From Helicobacter hepaticus ATCC 51449 (GTDB taxonomy: Bacteria > Campylobacterota > Campylobacteria > Campylobacterales > Helicobacteraceae), in the NCBI RefSeq assembly GCF_000007905.1, contig NC_004917.1, positions 1,426,001 to 1,490,000 on the forward strand: 64,000 bases of DNA, written 5' to 3'. Numbering within the stretch: the stretch's first letter is position 1; each line of letters begins with the position of its first letter. A program made the translations under genes and the position numbers. The notes under the pieces are model-generated. The model searched no databases. It was not told the DNA's origin and worked only from the letters and a program-made list of their open reading frames with translations. Shown here piece after piece: positions 35,758 to 44,606 of the stretch.

Positions 35758-36057
35758 TCAAAATGGAGGTTTGCCACTATAAATAGGGTCATTTGGTGCT
35801 GGGGCATTTAAATAGGATAAAAAACTTAATCCTAACCCCATTAATATCGGCCAAAATTCTCCTGCTGCTACCCCCATTTCCTCATCACTTAAAGCCACTA
35901 CATTAAGATGACTAGCATTACTAGCAAAGAGAAAATTTGCATCAGCTTGACTAAGAGATGTATTTTGCATATTCTTTTTATAAGTAGATTCTAACGCACA
36001 CAGCGGACTAAAAGCTAAACCCAAAGATAAAGTTAAAGCTGTAATATTCTTATTCAT
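35758..36057 (-). CDS. Secreted leader peptide with hydrophobic Pro-rich core
   Basis: 99 aa. Signal peptide MNKNITALTLSLGLAFSPLCA, then a leader homologous to its two neighbours (NTSLSQADANFLFASNASHLNVVALSDEEM), then GVAA-G and a C-terminal part of about 33 residues. That part begins EFWPILMGLGLSFLSYLN, then a Pro-rich APAPNDPIYSGKPPF end. The leader is conserved but the C-terminus is unrelated to the other copies. This fits a precursor whose product is released after the conserved Gly. It has an AAGGA ribosome site. Confidence 0.7.
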   Translation of the reverse strand: MNKNITALTLSLGLAFSPLCALESTYKKNMQNTSLSQADANFLFASNASHLNVVALSDEEMGVAAGEFWPILMGLGLSFLSYLNAPAPNDPIYSGKPPF

Positions 36058-36119
36058 AAAAAATCCTTAATATTTATTTCAAAAATTAAGTCTTTATACT
36101 ACCTTCAAGTAGCAAAAAA

Positions 36120-36165
36120 CCTAGAAACATCAAGCCTAGAGATTCTATTATTAAAGAATCTCTCA
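36120..36165 (-). terminator. Probable terminator after the barrel gene at 36173
   Basis: AGAGATTCT (36138-36146) and AGAATCTCT (36155-36163) form a perfect 9-bp stem with an 8-nt loop, 10 bp after the stop of the reverse-strand barrel gene. CAAGCCT flanks it on both sides. The T-run lies somewhat downstream, so termination strength is uncertain. Confidence 0.55.
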
Positions 36166-36172
36166 AGCCTCC

Positions 36173-36880
36173 TTAGAACTTAATCCCTACTTCTACTCCA
36201 CCTAAGAAATGTTTAGTAGCAGGACGAGTAAAAGTTGCATTGAACTTAGAAGTTGCTAGATTGTAGTATTTTGCACGAAGATTCATAAAAAAACCTATTT
36301 CCTCTGTAATGTCATATACAAATCCTACCCCACCTTTAATAGCATAGCTAGAACCATCTACGTCAATATCATCATTTTGTTGTTTATAATAGCCCGATAG
36401 CATATAGTGATAGCCCACATTATATTCAAAGGTTAAGCGATTTCTTTTTATGAAACCTTGCAAATCAGCTCCCACAAGCATAAGTCTACTATCAATCCAA
36501 TTATTTGAAGCTGAGTATTCAAAATTATCAAGACTACCTATTACGCTAAGATAGAGTGGGGCATTTGGAGTGAGGAGATTTACCCCAGCACCCAAGAGGA
36601 CATTGCTCATACGAAATGAATTGCTTTTGCTTCTATCTCTTTTGTCTTTACCAAAATTTGTTTCAACATCAAATTGCAACAAAAATCTTTCCTGAAGCAA
36701 AGAACTTCTCCCTCTTAGAGCCACATAACCACCTGTATTAGTGATGTCTTTTTCCCCACTTGGTTGTTGAAGGCTATATACACCGCCTATACCTATTTTT
36801 GACGCACTATATTCACCCGCATACGCACATACTGCACCAAAGAGAGAGCAACCTAAAAATATTTTGCGGAAATGTTTCAC
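36173..36880 (-). CDS. Outer-membrane beta-barrel family protein (GTG start)
   Basis: A 235 aa precursor. Signal peptide MKHFRKIFLGCSLFGAVCAYA, then alternating beta-strands (NTGGYVALRGRSSLLQERFLLQFDVET, LTFEYNVGYHYMLSGYY) and a C-terminal GGVEVGIKF with terminal Phe, the signature recognised by the barrel assembly machinery. Start is GTG 36880; a G7 run (36894-36888 on the reverse strand) lies 7 nt upstream as the only Shine-Dalgarno candidate. It directly follows the cationic peptide gene (17 bp). It is paralogous to the barrel genes at 34142 and 33358. Confidence 0.75.
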   Translation of the reverse strand: MKHFRKIFLGCSLFGAVCAYAGEYSASKIGIGGVYSLQQPSGEKDITNTGGYVALRGRSSLLQERFLLQFDVETNFGKDKRDRSKSNSFRMSNVLLGAGVNLLTPNAPLYLSVIGSLDNFEYSASNNWIDSRLMLVGADLQGFIKRNRLTFEYNVGYHYMLSGYYKQQNDDIDVDGSSYAIKGGVGFVYDITEEIGFFMNLRAKYYNLATSKFNATFTRPATKHFLGGVEVGIKF

Positions 36881-36887
36881 TATTCAT

Positions 36888-36894
36888 CCCCCCC
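36888..36894 (-). repeat. G7 tract serving as ribosome-binding site
   Basis: Seven G on the coding strand between the stop of the peptide gene and the GTG start of the barrel gene. It takes the place of a normal AAGGAG site and could vary in length. Confidence 0.6.
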
Positions 36895-36897
36895 AGC

Positions 36898-37215
36898 TTA
36901 TCTAAACCATTTTTTGATCTTTTTGACTACTTTGACTACTTGTTTGCCTGTTTCATAATACTTATACGCTTTATATGCTGTTGTTACAGCAGTAAGGATA
37001 ACTCCTTCTCCCTCTGTCTTTTGCATTTCCTCATCACTTAAAGCCACTACATTAAGATTGTTTGCATTTGCAGTAAAAAGAAATGCTGCATCAGCTTGAC
37101 TAAGAGATGTGTTTTGCGCATTGTGTGCATTCTTTTGTGAAGTAGATTCTAATGCACAAAGCGGACTAAAAGCTAAACCCAAACATAAAGTCAAAACCAA
37201 ACCAAATTTGTTCAT
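36898..37215 (-). CDS. Secreted leader peptide with cationic amphipathic core
   Basis: 105 aa. Signal peptide MNKFGLVLTLCLGLAFSPLCA, leader to LSDEEM-QKTE-G, then a 36-residue C-terminus starting EGVILTAVTTAYKAYKYY and ending VVKVVKKIKKWFR. That tail has many Lys/Arg, regularly spaced hydrophobics and no acidic residues near the end, which is the profile of membrane-active antimicrobial helices. It has GGAG before the ATG. It is the first gene of a reverse-strand series of peptide, barrel, peptide, membrane protein, leader and barrel genes. No processing protease or exporter is encoded nearby. Confidence 0.75.
   Translation of the reverse strand: MNKFGLVLTLCLGLAFSPLCALESTSQKNAHNAQNTSLSQADAAFLFTANANNLNVVALSDEEMQKTEGEGVILTAVTTAYKAYKYYETGKQVVKVVKKIKKWFR
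37024..37215 (-). repeat. 192-bp leader repeat, copy C
   Basis: Pair of the copy at 34979-35170, with two mismatches, in the same orientation and 2045 bp apart. It covers signal and leader coding sequence only. Confidence 0.9.
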
Positions 37216-37460
37216 ACGAACTCCTTATATTGAAATGTAAAAATTGACTTTACAAAAAAACTATCAAGTTTTAAGTAGTCTTAGTCATATTTCCATAATA
37301 AAGTTTAAATTTTTATTAATGTATTGAGCATTACTTTTAGGTTAAGTAATATGTGGGGGTGTATAAAAAGAAAAGAGAGTATGAAACCCCCTTGAATACT
37401 GAATACAATCTTATATAAGTTACAATTTTACTCACTTGCTTGGGTGCGCATAAATGCGCA

Positions 37461-38798
37461 TTAAGCATTTGCAGTGTGCGCCTTTTTAGCATTGCTTAAC
37501 ATAAGCTTGATGCGATTTTCTTGATTAACTTTTGTCGCACCCGGGTCATAGTCAATGGAGACGATATTGCTTTGTGGGTTGCGCTCTTTTATCGTTTTCA
37601 TCATACCGCGTCCTACAATATGATTAGGCAGACAACCAAAAGGTTGGGTGCAAACAATGTTTTCCACACCTTGCTCAATGAGTTCAAGCATTTCAGCAGT
37701 AAGCAACCACCCCTCGCCCATATTCATACCTTCAGAGACATAGCCTTGCACCGCTTTTTTCGTGTATTTAAACGCAGTGGGTGCTCTAAATACACCGTGC
37801 TTTTTAATGGCTTTAATTGTATCAATTTGTTTGCTTGCAAAAAACCAATACACCACACGATAAATAAGCGCTTGCATAAGTGTGCCACCATACATTTTGC
37901 CACCCACAATTGTATCATTGATACAATACAAGCAAAAGTCCATAAAGCCCGGAATTACAACCTCACAATCTTCTGCTAAAAGGAAATCTTCAAGATTATT
38001 ATTGCCAAGCGGAGAGAATTTGATATAAATCTCACCTACAATGCCTACGCGCACTTTTTGCTTGGTATCTCTAGGGATAGAGGCAAAATCATCAAGGATA
38101 AGTTTCATATCTTTTTTGAGCGCACTATATTTTCTTAATCCCTCATTCGTGCCCTCACTTGTAATGCGACGCACCCATTTATCTACCATTGCATCGGTAT
38201 CACCTTTATTTTTCTCATAAGGACGGCATTGATTAGCAATATGCATTATCAAATCCCCATACACAATTGCGTTTAAAAGATTTTGTAGCATTGGGCGCGT
38301 AACGCTAAAGCCTTGGTCAGCTTCTAATCCACTAAAATTAAGAGAGATAACAGGAATATTCCCAAATCCCGCTTTATTGAGAGCTTTTCGCAAGAGATAA
38401 ATATAATTACTTGCACGACAACCCCCTCCTGTTTGCGTAATCAGTAATGCGACTTTTTGCAAATCCCACTTACCACTTTTAAGCGCATCAATCATTTGCC
38501 CAATCACAAGCAATGCAGGATAACAAGTATCATTATGGACATTGCGCAAACCTTCATCTACCACGCCTTTCCCATCATTATGCAAAAGCTCCGCATTATA
38601 GCCGTGTAAGTGCAAGATTTTTACAAGCAATTCAAAATGAACAGGCAACATCATCGGCACAAGAATTGTATGTGTTTGCTTCATCTCTGCAGTAAATGGC
38701 ACGCGTTTAAGTTCGCGCTTATTTTCTGTTTTGATAATCAACGATTGAGAATCTGGCGTTTGCCAAGAATTAATATGAGGGGTCATTTTTTGTGTCAT
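37461..38798 (-). CDS. 2-hydroxyacyl-CoA dehydratase family protein, activase-associated (small part)
   Basis: A 445 aa protein resembling the C-terminal portion of the very large acyl-CoA dehydratase activase-related proteins and the 2-hydroxyglutaryl-CoA dehydratase D fold. Seen: TILVPMMLPVHFELLVKIL, NDTCYPALLVIGQMIDAL, TQTGGGCRASNYIYLLRKAL and CTQPFGCLPNHIVGRGMMK. The conserved Cys in these motifs are candidate [4Fe-4S] ligands. The gene begins 21 bp after the activase gene stop, with an AAAGGA site. The pair act together, presumably in an ATP-driven low-potential reduction; the substrate is unknown. Confidence 0.8.
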   Translation of the reverse strand: MTQKMTPHINSWQTPDSQSLIIKTENKRELKRVPFTAEMKQTHTILVPMMLPVHFELLVKILHLHGYNAELLHNDGKGVVDEGLRNVHNDTCYPALLVIGQMIDALKSGKWDLQKVALLITQTGGGCRASNYIYLLRKALNKAGFGNIPVISLNFSGLEADQGFSVTRPMLQNLLNAIVYGDLIMHIANQCRPYEKNKGDTDAMVDKWVRRITSEGTNEGLRKYSALKKDMKLILDDFASIPRDTKQKVRVGIVGEIYIKFSPLGNNNLEDFLLAEDCEVVIPGFMDFCLYCINDTIVGGKMYGGTLMQALIYRVVYWFFASKQIDTIKAIKKHGVFRAPTAFKYTKKAVQGYVSEGMNMGEGWLLTAEMLELIEQGVENIVCTQPFGCLPNHIVGRGMMKTIKERNPQSNIVSIDYDPGATKVNQENRIKLMLSNAKKAHTANA

Positions 38799-38819
38799 AG
38801 GATTCCTTTATAAATAAAT

Positions 38820-41800
38820 TTAAGCATTCTCAAGTATTTGAGTTGATTGTAGCAAAATTTTTGCATTTTTTTGCGCTTGTTTTTCTTCCATTGCTCCAAG
38901 CAGACTTCGGATTCTGATTTTTACCGCGCCTAAATTGCTGATTTCATCAATTTTGAGCTGAGTGTAGAATTTCCCGTGAGATTCTAAAATCTCGCGCACT
39001 TCATCAGTTGTAATAGAATCTATTCCGCAACCAAAGCTTACAAGCTGCACAAGCTCAAGATTCTCATCACTACTTACAAAGGCTGCTGCATTATAAAGCC
39101 GTGAATGATAGCTCCACTGATTAAGGATATGAAGTTCTCCCGCATCTGCTAAATGCTCGACACTATCCTCACTTAGCACAACAAGCCCTAAAGAATTAAT
39201 GAGCTTATCAATGCCGTGATTGATTTCTGGGTCAATATGATATGGACGTCCGCATAACACAATAGCCTTGAGTTTATTTGCTCGTGCGAAATGTAGAGCT
39301 TTTTCGCCTTGTAGTTTTACATCACTTAGCCATTCATCACGCACTTCATAGGCTTTTTCTACTGCCTTGAGGAATGACTTTTTATCCGCACCCAATTCTT
39401 TTTTGAAAAATACAAAGCCCTTTTTCTTAAAATCTTCTTTTTGATGTAATCCAAAATACGGATAAAAAAAGCTTACTTCTCGTAATTTATCAACATTTGC
39501 ATTTAAAAGTTCGGGATAATAAGCTACAACAGGGCAATTATAATTATTTGTGCTTGAATCTTTGTGTTTTTCATCGCCAGCAAAACTATAACTCATACAA
39601 GGATAAAAGATTTTATCCACCCCTTTTTTCAAAAGATTCTCAATATGTCCGTGCAGGAGCTTAGCAGGGTAGCATACCGTATCGCTTGGGATACTATATT
39701 GTCCTAAGGAAAAGGTCTTTCGTGTGGTAATATCAGAGACTACCACTTCATAGCCCAATTCGCTAAGCAATGTATGCCAAAAAGGCAGATTCTCATACAT
39801 ATTAAGCCCTAAGGGAATACCTATTTTTCCCTTTGTGAGGCGAGATTTGTCCATATTTTCATAAGCACAAAGAGATTTAATTTTATTGAGTTTATAATCA
39901 TACAAGTTGGGCAAAAAGAGGAGCTTTTTAAAGCCTAGTGGCTTATCACAGCGATTACCTGATATAAACTTTTTGCCCTCGCCAAAGCGATTAATCGTTA
40001 AATGGCAATTATTCCCACAGATTTTACATACACTTGCGGTTGCAGTATGTTTGAAAGTGGCTAATTCCTCTTGTTTCATTGTGCTTGAATGTTCTAACCC
40101 TAAGTCTTTTGCATATAATGCTGCGCCAAATGCTCCCATAAGTCCGCTGATTTTGGGTCGCACAACCTCTCTACCGATTTCTTTCTCAAAGCTTCTAAGC
40201 ACTGCATTGTTGAGGAATGTTCCACCTTGCACGACAATTTGCTTACCCAAATCATCTGCATCGCGTGCACGTATAACTTTATAAATAGCATTTTTAACTA
40301 CACTCATAGAAAGCCCAGCACTAATATCTTCAATGCTCGCACCCTCTTTTTGTGCTTCTTTAACCGAGCTATTCATAAACACCGTGCAGCGGCTTCCAAG
40401 CTCCACAGGTTGTTTGGATTCTAAACCAAGCTTAGAAAAAGTTTGTATATCATAACCCATAGATTTTGCAAAAGTTTCAATAAAACTTCCGCAACCTGAG
40501 CTACACGCTTCATTAAGCATTATAGAATCTATGGTTTGGTTTTTGATATAAAAGCATTTCATATCTTGTCCGCCAATATCAATGATAAAATCTACTTTAG
40601 GATTAAAGTATTTAGCAGCCTTAAGATGTGCCATTGTTTCTACAAGTCCAGCGTCTAAGGTAAAGGCAGCCTTTATAAGCTCTTCACCATAGCCAGTAAC
40701 CGCACTTCCTTTAATGTTGATTTTATCACCAAAATGTTCATAAATGTAAGTAAGTTGCGTTGATATGACTTCTACGGGATTGCCTTTGTTAGAATTATAA
40801 TATTGATATACAATGGCATTATGACTATCAAGCATAACAAGCTTTGTTGTTGTGCTTCCGCAATCTATGCCGATATACACATCAATTTTGTGATGATTAT
40901 TTGCCTTGTAGGCTTGCTCAATTTCTATTTCTTCTACACTTGCACTTTCGTGCCGTGCAATAAAGGCATTATAATCAGATTCTGAAGCGAAAAGCGGCTC
41001 AAGATATTTATTGCTTGAAGTAGTGTTTTTGCTTTCTTCAAGTATGGTAATGAGTGACTGACAAGTATAAGTTTTTTCTAACTCACGTGCTTGAAGGGAG
41101 ACGCCAATCGCCACGGCATATTGTGCAAAATCAGGAAAAATGGCGTGTTCTTTATCAAGTTTTAAAGTTTTTGCAAATCGCTCTTGCAAGCCCTTATAAT
41201 AAAAAAGCGGTCCTCCAAGAAAGAGAATCTTCCCTTCAATTTTGCGTCCTTGAGCTAATCCTGTGATAGTTTGATCTACGACAGCCTGAAAAATACTTGC
41301 AGTAATATCTTCTTTATTGACACCTTGATTAAGCAATGGCTGGACGTCAGTTTTAGCAAATACGCCACAACGAGATGCTATGGGGTAGAGTTTTTGGCAT
41401 TTAAGTGAAATATTATCAAATTCTTCTGGTGTAATTGCAAGTAAAGTTACCATTTGGTCAATAAATGCGCCTGTTCCACCTGCACAAGAACCATTCATAC
41501 GCTCCTCTGTTCCACCTGTGAGAAATATAATCTTTGCATCTTCTCCGCCAAGCTCAATGACTGCATCGGCATCAGGCACAAGATGACGCACTGCTCCGGC
41601 TGTAGCAAATACTTCTTGCACGAAATCAATCCCCGTAAGTTTGCAAATACCAAATCCCGCAGAGCCTGAAATAGCAACTTTAAATTCTCTATCGCCAATA
41701 ATTTGAGCAATACTTTGCACGATTTGTATGCTTTTTTCGCGCACTTTTGAATAGTGTCGCTCATACACTTGAAAAATGATGTCATCTCCGTCCATAAGAG

Positions 41801-41849
41801 CGACTTTTGCTGTTGTGCTACCAATATCAATCCCTAGCGTTAAACTCAT
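38820..41849 (-). CDS. 2-hydroxyacyl-CoA dehydratase activase-related protein, two ASKHA domains
   Basis: A 1009 aa protein with two consecutive BcrA/BadF-type ATPase domains: LGIDIGSTTAKVAL at the N-terminus and VYIGIDCGSTTTKLVML near 325. Each has its own cluster-type Cys site, GSCAGGTGAFI and ACSSGCGSFIETF, which in activases hold a [4Fe-4S] cluster between subunits. A small Cys motif follows (VCKICGNNCHLTINR), then a DUF2229-like domain (about 670-900, PLGLNMYENLPFWHTLL and FYPCMSYSF). Such activases spend ATP to drive an electron to a very low potential. Here the usual single large protein of about 1400 aa is split into this gene and the next. Confidence 0.85.
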   Translation of the reverse strand: MSLTLGIDIGSTTAKVALMDGDDIIFQVYERHYSKVREKSIQIVQSIAQIIGDREFKVAISGSAGFGICKLTGIDFVQEVFATAGAVRHLVPDADAVIELGGEDAKIIFLTGGTEERMNGSCAGGTGAFIDQMVTLLAITPEEFDNISLKCQKLYPIASRCGVFAKTDVQPLLNQGVNKEDITASIFQAVVDQTITGLAQGRKIEGKILFLGGPLFYYKGLQERFAKTLKLDKEHAIFPDFAQYAVAIGVSLQARELEKTYTCQSLITILEESKNTTSSNKYLEPLFASESDYNAFIARHESASVEEIEIEQAYKANNHHKIDVYIGIDCGSTTTKLVMLDSHNAIVYQYYNSNKGNPVEVISTQLTYIYEHFGDKINIKGSAVTGYGEELIKAAFTLDAGLVETMAHLKAAKYFNPKVDFIIDIGGQDMKCFYIKNQTIDSIMLNEACSSGCGSFIETFAKSMGYDIQTFSKLGLESKQPVELGSRCTVFMNSSVKEAQKEGASIEDISAGLSMSVVKNAIYKVIRARDADDLGKQIVVQGGTFLNNAVLRSFEKEIGREVVRPKISGLMGAFGAALYAKDLGLEHSSTMKQEELATFKHTATASVCKICGNNCHLTINRFGEGKKFISGNRCDKPLGFKKLLFLPNLYDYKLNKIKSLCAYENMDKSRLTKGKIGIPLGLNMYENLPFWHTLLSELGYEVVVSDITTRKTFSLGQYSIPSDTVCYPAKLLHGHIENLLKKGVDKIFYPCMSYSFAGDEKHKDSSTNNYNCPVVAYYPELLNANVDKLREVSFFYPYFGLHQKEDFKKKGFVFFKKELGADKKSFLKAVEKAYEVRDEWLSDVKLQGEKALHFARANKLKAIVLCGRPYHIDPEINHGIDKLINSLGLVVLSEDSVEHLADAGELHILNQWSYHSRLYNAAAFVSSDENLELVQLVSFGCGIDSITTDEVREILESHGKFYTQLKIDEISNLGAVKIRIRSLLGAMEEKQAQKNAKILLQSTQILENA

Positions 41850-41922
41850 AAAAACCCCTTAGTAAAAAACAAAACTCAAGCATAAAATAACATTGTATCA
41901 AAAAAAGGAAAAAAACGATGCA

Positions 41923-42585
41923 TCAACAACAACAAATTTTTAATATATTGTCGTGAATCTGTATCCATATTGATGAATCTATATCAATATGTTTTTTGCA
42001 TTTATAGCATTCAAGATTGGCGACTTGCAAAGCAATCATTTCTTTTTGCCGCAAGGTGGGATTTGCTTCCAAAAGTTCTAAATATTGATTTTTAAAGACA
42101 TATACACTCAAGGTGCTATCAATAGTTTGTCCTTCTCTCATTTGTTTTAAAATATCACTGCATAATGGGCAGAGCTCAAGTGGGTAGTCGTTATATAATC
42201 CCACTTCGCTTATTCCTTGTTTGATGCTCAAGCTAAAAGCATTGCGTTTTGTAATCTTGGCGGTGTAATGGCGATGAGTGAGTGTGTGGTGCTTATTTGT
42301 TGGATTAAAGTCAGTTTGAATATTATCACATTGACAAAAATGCAGACGAGGCAAACCATTTGTTTGAGATTGTTTATAACTAATGCGCTTTTCATATAAA
42401 AACACAGGTGCAAGCATACCCTCGCCTAGAAGAACATATATAAAATAGTGTCCAAAGATTAAATCTACCGATGAGACACTGATGCCATCACTATGGAGCA
42501 TATCAAAAAGTGTATCTTTGATAACGTGTTTTTGCGTGTTTTGGAAAGATTGAATAGTTTTAGGAAATAACATTTGTGTTACCAT
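41923..42585 (-). CDS. Cys-rich hypothetical protein at the end of the heptose operon
   Basis: About 220 aa, start uncertain (ATG at 42615, 42585 or 42573; all overlap the gmhA 3' end). No family recognised. Cys pairs CQC, CPLC and CYKC and a terminal CCC suggest a zinc-binding fold. An internal [30 protein letters not shown] links to the Cys region. It overlaps gmhA, so it is cotranscribed with the LPS heptose genes; a role in that pathway is not demonstrated by sequence. Confidence 0.6.
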   Translation of the reverse strand: MVTQMLFPKTIQSFQNTQKHVIKDTLFDMLHSDGISVSSVDLIFGHYFIYVLLGEGMLAPVFLYEKRISYKQSQTNGLPRLHFCQCDNIQTDFNPTNKHHTLTHRHYTAKITKRNAFSLSIKQGISEVGLYNDYPLELCPLCSDILKQMREGQTIDSTLSVYVFKNQYLELLEANPTLRQKEMIALQVANLECYKCKKHIDIDSSIWIQIHDNILKICCC

Positions 42586-43150
42586 TTTCGCCACATTCGC
42601 TTTCAATAATATCACATAAAATATGAATAATTAAAATGTGTAATTCTTGGATTCTAGGCGTGTCATTATCTGGCATAATAAGATTAATATCACAAAGTGC
42701 ACTAAGTTTTCCTCCATCACGCCCACTAAGTCCGATAACGAAGCAGTCCATATCGCGTGCTATTTGTGCAGCTTTAAGAACATTATGAGAATTGCCACTT
42801 GTAGAAATACCAAAAAATACATCGCCCTTTTGTGCGAGAGATTCTACTTGTCGTGAGAATACATATTCAAAGCCATAATCATTGCCAATGGCTGTAAGCG
42901 CAGAAGTATCTACACTTAAAGCAATGCCTGCCAAGCCTTTTCGTTCTCTTTTGTAACGTCCTGTGAGTTCCGCAGCGAAATGTTGTGCATCAGCTGCGCT
43001 ACCACCATTGCCACAAATGAGAATTTTGCCCCCATTTTTAAGAGATTGAATAAGAATATCTGCTGCTTTTTGTATTGCAGGGGTGAGAGTAAAAATCTTT
43101 TGTGCGCTTTGTAAATGAGCGTTGAATTCAGATTCTATGAGTGTTTGCAT
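42560..43150 (-). CDS. gmhA: Phosphoheptose isomerase
   Basis: A 196 aa SIS-fold enzyme that converts sedoheptulose 7-phosphate to D-glycero-D-manno-heptose 7-phosphate, the first step of ADP-heptose synthesis. Seen: [53 protein letters not shown] and the C-terminal [17 protein letters not shown] with the catalytic Glu/His. Overlaps hldE by 16 bp. Confidence 0.96.
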   Translation of the reverse strand: MQTLIESEFNAHLQSAQKIFTLTPAIQKAADILIQSLKNGGKILICGNGGSAADAQHFAAELTGRYKRERKGLAGIALSVDTSALTAIGNDYGFEYVFSRQVESLAQKGDVFFGISTSGNSHNVLKAAQIARDMDCFVIGLSGRDGGKLSALCDINLIMPDNDTPRIQELHILIIHILCDIIESECGENGNTNVIS

Positions 43151-44583
43151 ATTTTGCTCCTTTGGATAGATTCTATGATATTTGAAGTAGAGTGCCCTTC
43201 AATAAAATCAATAAGCACAACTTCTTTGGCGTATTCTTTCCCAACAACTTCCTTATTATGATAATCACCGCCTTTGACAAGTACATCGGGCTTAATAGCC
43301 TTAATAAGCTCTAAGGGTGTGTCTTGACAAAAGCTCACTACATAATCTACACATTCTAAGCCAGCAAGCATAAGGGCACGATTATGTAAGGTATTGATAG
43401 GACGTTCCTTTCCTTTAAGTCGTTTTATAGAATCATCATCATTTAATCCCACAATCAAAATATCGCCCAAATCACGTGCCTTGTTGAGATAGCTCAAGTG
43501 TCCTATATGTAAGATATCAAAGCAACCATTTGTAAAAACGATTTTGCTTTGTTTCAAGTCTTTAAGGAGCGTGAATAAACTTTCTTGAGAGATGATTTTA
43601 GATTCTATATATTGCTGTAGATTAGAGGGTTGAGTGTGGATATATTGTAGAATCTCACTATGAGTTGCAACTGCACTCCCAACTTTACCCACAACGACTG
43701 CTGCTGCGACATTTGCAAATTCACACGCTTGAAAAATATCACAACCACTACTTAGAGCAAAACTAAGCGCAGCAATTACCGTATCTCCCGCACCTGTAAC
43801 ATCATATACTTCTTTTGCACGAGTAGGGATAATATGTATTTGATTATTATCAAATATGCCAATCCCATCTTCGCTGAGTGTAATGAGTGAAATATCAAGC
43901 TGGCATTGAGTTTTGAGTGTCATACCTGCTTTGATGAGCGAATCTTTATCGCAGATAGTAATGCCTGTGGCAAGTTCAGCCTCTTTTTTATTAGGAGTGA
44001 GGAGTGTTGCACCTGTGTATTTACTATAATCTTTGCCTTTAGGGTCGCAGAGGACAAGCTTAGATTTACTTTTTGCATAATCAATGACAAAATGTGTGAG
44101 TTCATCATTTAATAATCCCTTGCCATAATCAGAAATAATAATACAATCCACTTCATCAAGCACAGCGTGGAGATGTTGGACAATATTATTATGAATATGA
44201 GAATCTATGGGCGTTTTACTTTCCCTATCTACGCGTAAAACTTGTTGATTAGCAATGATAACACGCGTTTTTTTAGTCGTAGGACGCGAAGTATCTACAA
44301 AAAGATAAGAAATATCCACCCCCATAGATTCTAATTTTTCACCAAGCCAGAATCCTGCCTCATCATTACCCACAACGCCACACACAAAGACTTGTGCATT
44401 CAAAGCAATGAGATTATGCACGACATTGCACGCTCCACCTAAGCGATTATTTTCATCTTTGACATCTACTACTTGCACAGGAGCTTCAGGCGAGATACGC
44501 TCACAGCTTCCCCATACATAATGATCTATCATTAAATCACCAATAACAAGAATTTTAGGACTCTTAGATTCTAAACCAAACAT
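43135..44583 (-). CDS. hldE: Bifunctional heptose 7-phosphate kinase / heptose 1-phosphate adenylyltransferase
   Basis: A 482 aa fusion. The N-terminal ribokinase-type domain (about 1-320) phosphorylates heptose 7-phosphate: [23 protein letters not shown] and the anion hole [13 protein letters not shown]. The C-terminal nucleotidyltransferase domain (about 345-482) adds [20 protein letters not shown] and [14 protein letters not shown]. Gene order gmhB-rfaD-hldE-gmhA matches the H. pylori LPS heptose cluster. Confidence 0.96.
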   Translation of the reverse strand: MFGLESKSPKILVIGDLMIDHYVWGSCERISPEAPVQVVDVKDENNRLGGACNVVHNLIALNAQVFVCGVVGNDEAGFWLGEKLESMGVDISYLFVDTSRPTTKKTRVIIANQQVLRVDRESKTPIDSHIHNNIVQHLHAVLDEVDCIIISDYGKGLLNDELTHFVIDYAKSKSKLVLCDPKGKDYSKYTGATLLTPNKKEAELATGITICDKDSLIKAGMTLKTQCQLDISLITLSEDGIGIFDNNQIHIIPTRAKEVYDVTGAGDTVIAALSFALSSGCDIFQACEFANVAAAVVVGKVGSAVATHSEILQYIHTQPSNLQQYIESKIISQESLFTLLKDLKQSKIVFTNGCFDILHIGHLSYLNKARDLGDILIVGLNDDDSIKRLKGKERPINTLHNRALMLAGLECVDYVVSFCQDTPLELIKAIKPDVLVKGGDYHNKEVVGKEYAKEVVLIDFIEGHSTSNIIESIQRSKICKHS

Positions 44584-44606
44584 TATCTACTCTTTTATCC
44601 TTAATA

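Noticed and set aside
36760-37041. 93-codon forward frame spanning the peptide/barrel junction
   Set aside because: It runs antisense across two convincing reverse-strand genes and lacks a ribosome site.
32895-37215. Peptide/barrel cluster considered as a mobile element or prophage fragment
   Set aside because: No integrase, transposase, terminal repeats or tRNA attachment site, and base composition looks like the neighbours.
37521-37979. 152-codon forward frame opposite the dehydratase-like gene
   Set aside because: Antisense shadow: His/Phe/Cys-rich low-quality protein, no start signal, inside a conserved reverse-strand gene.
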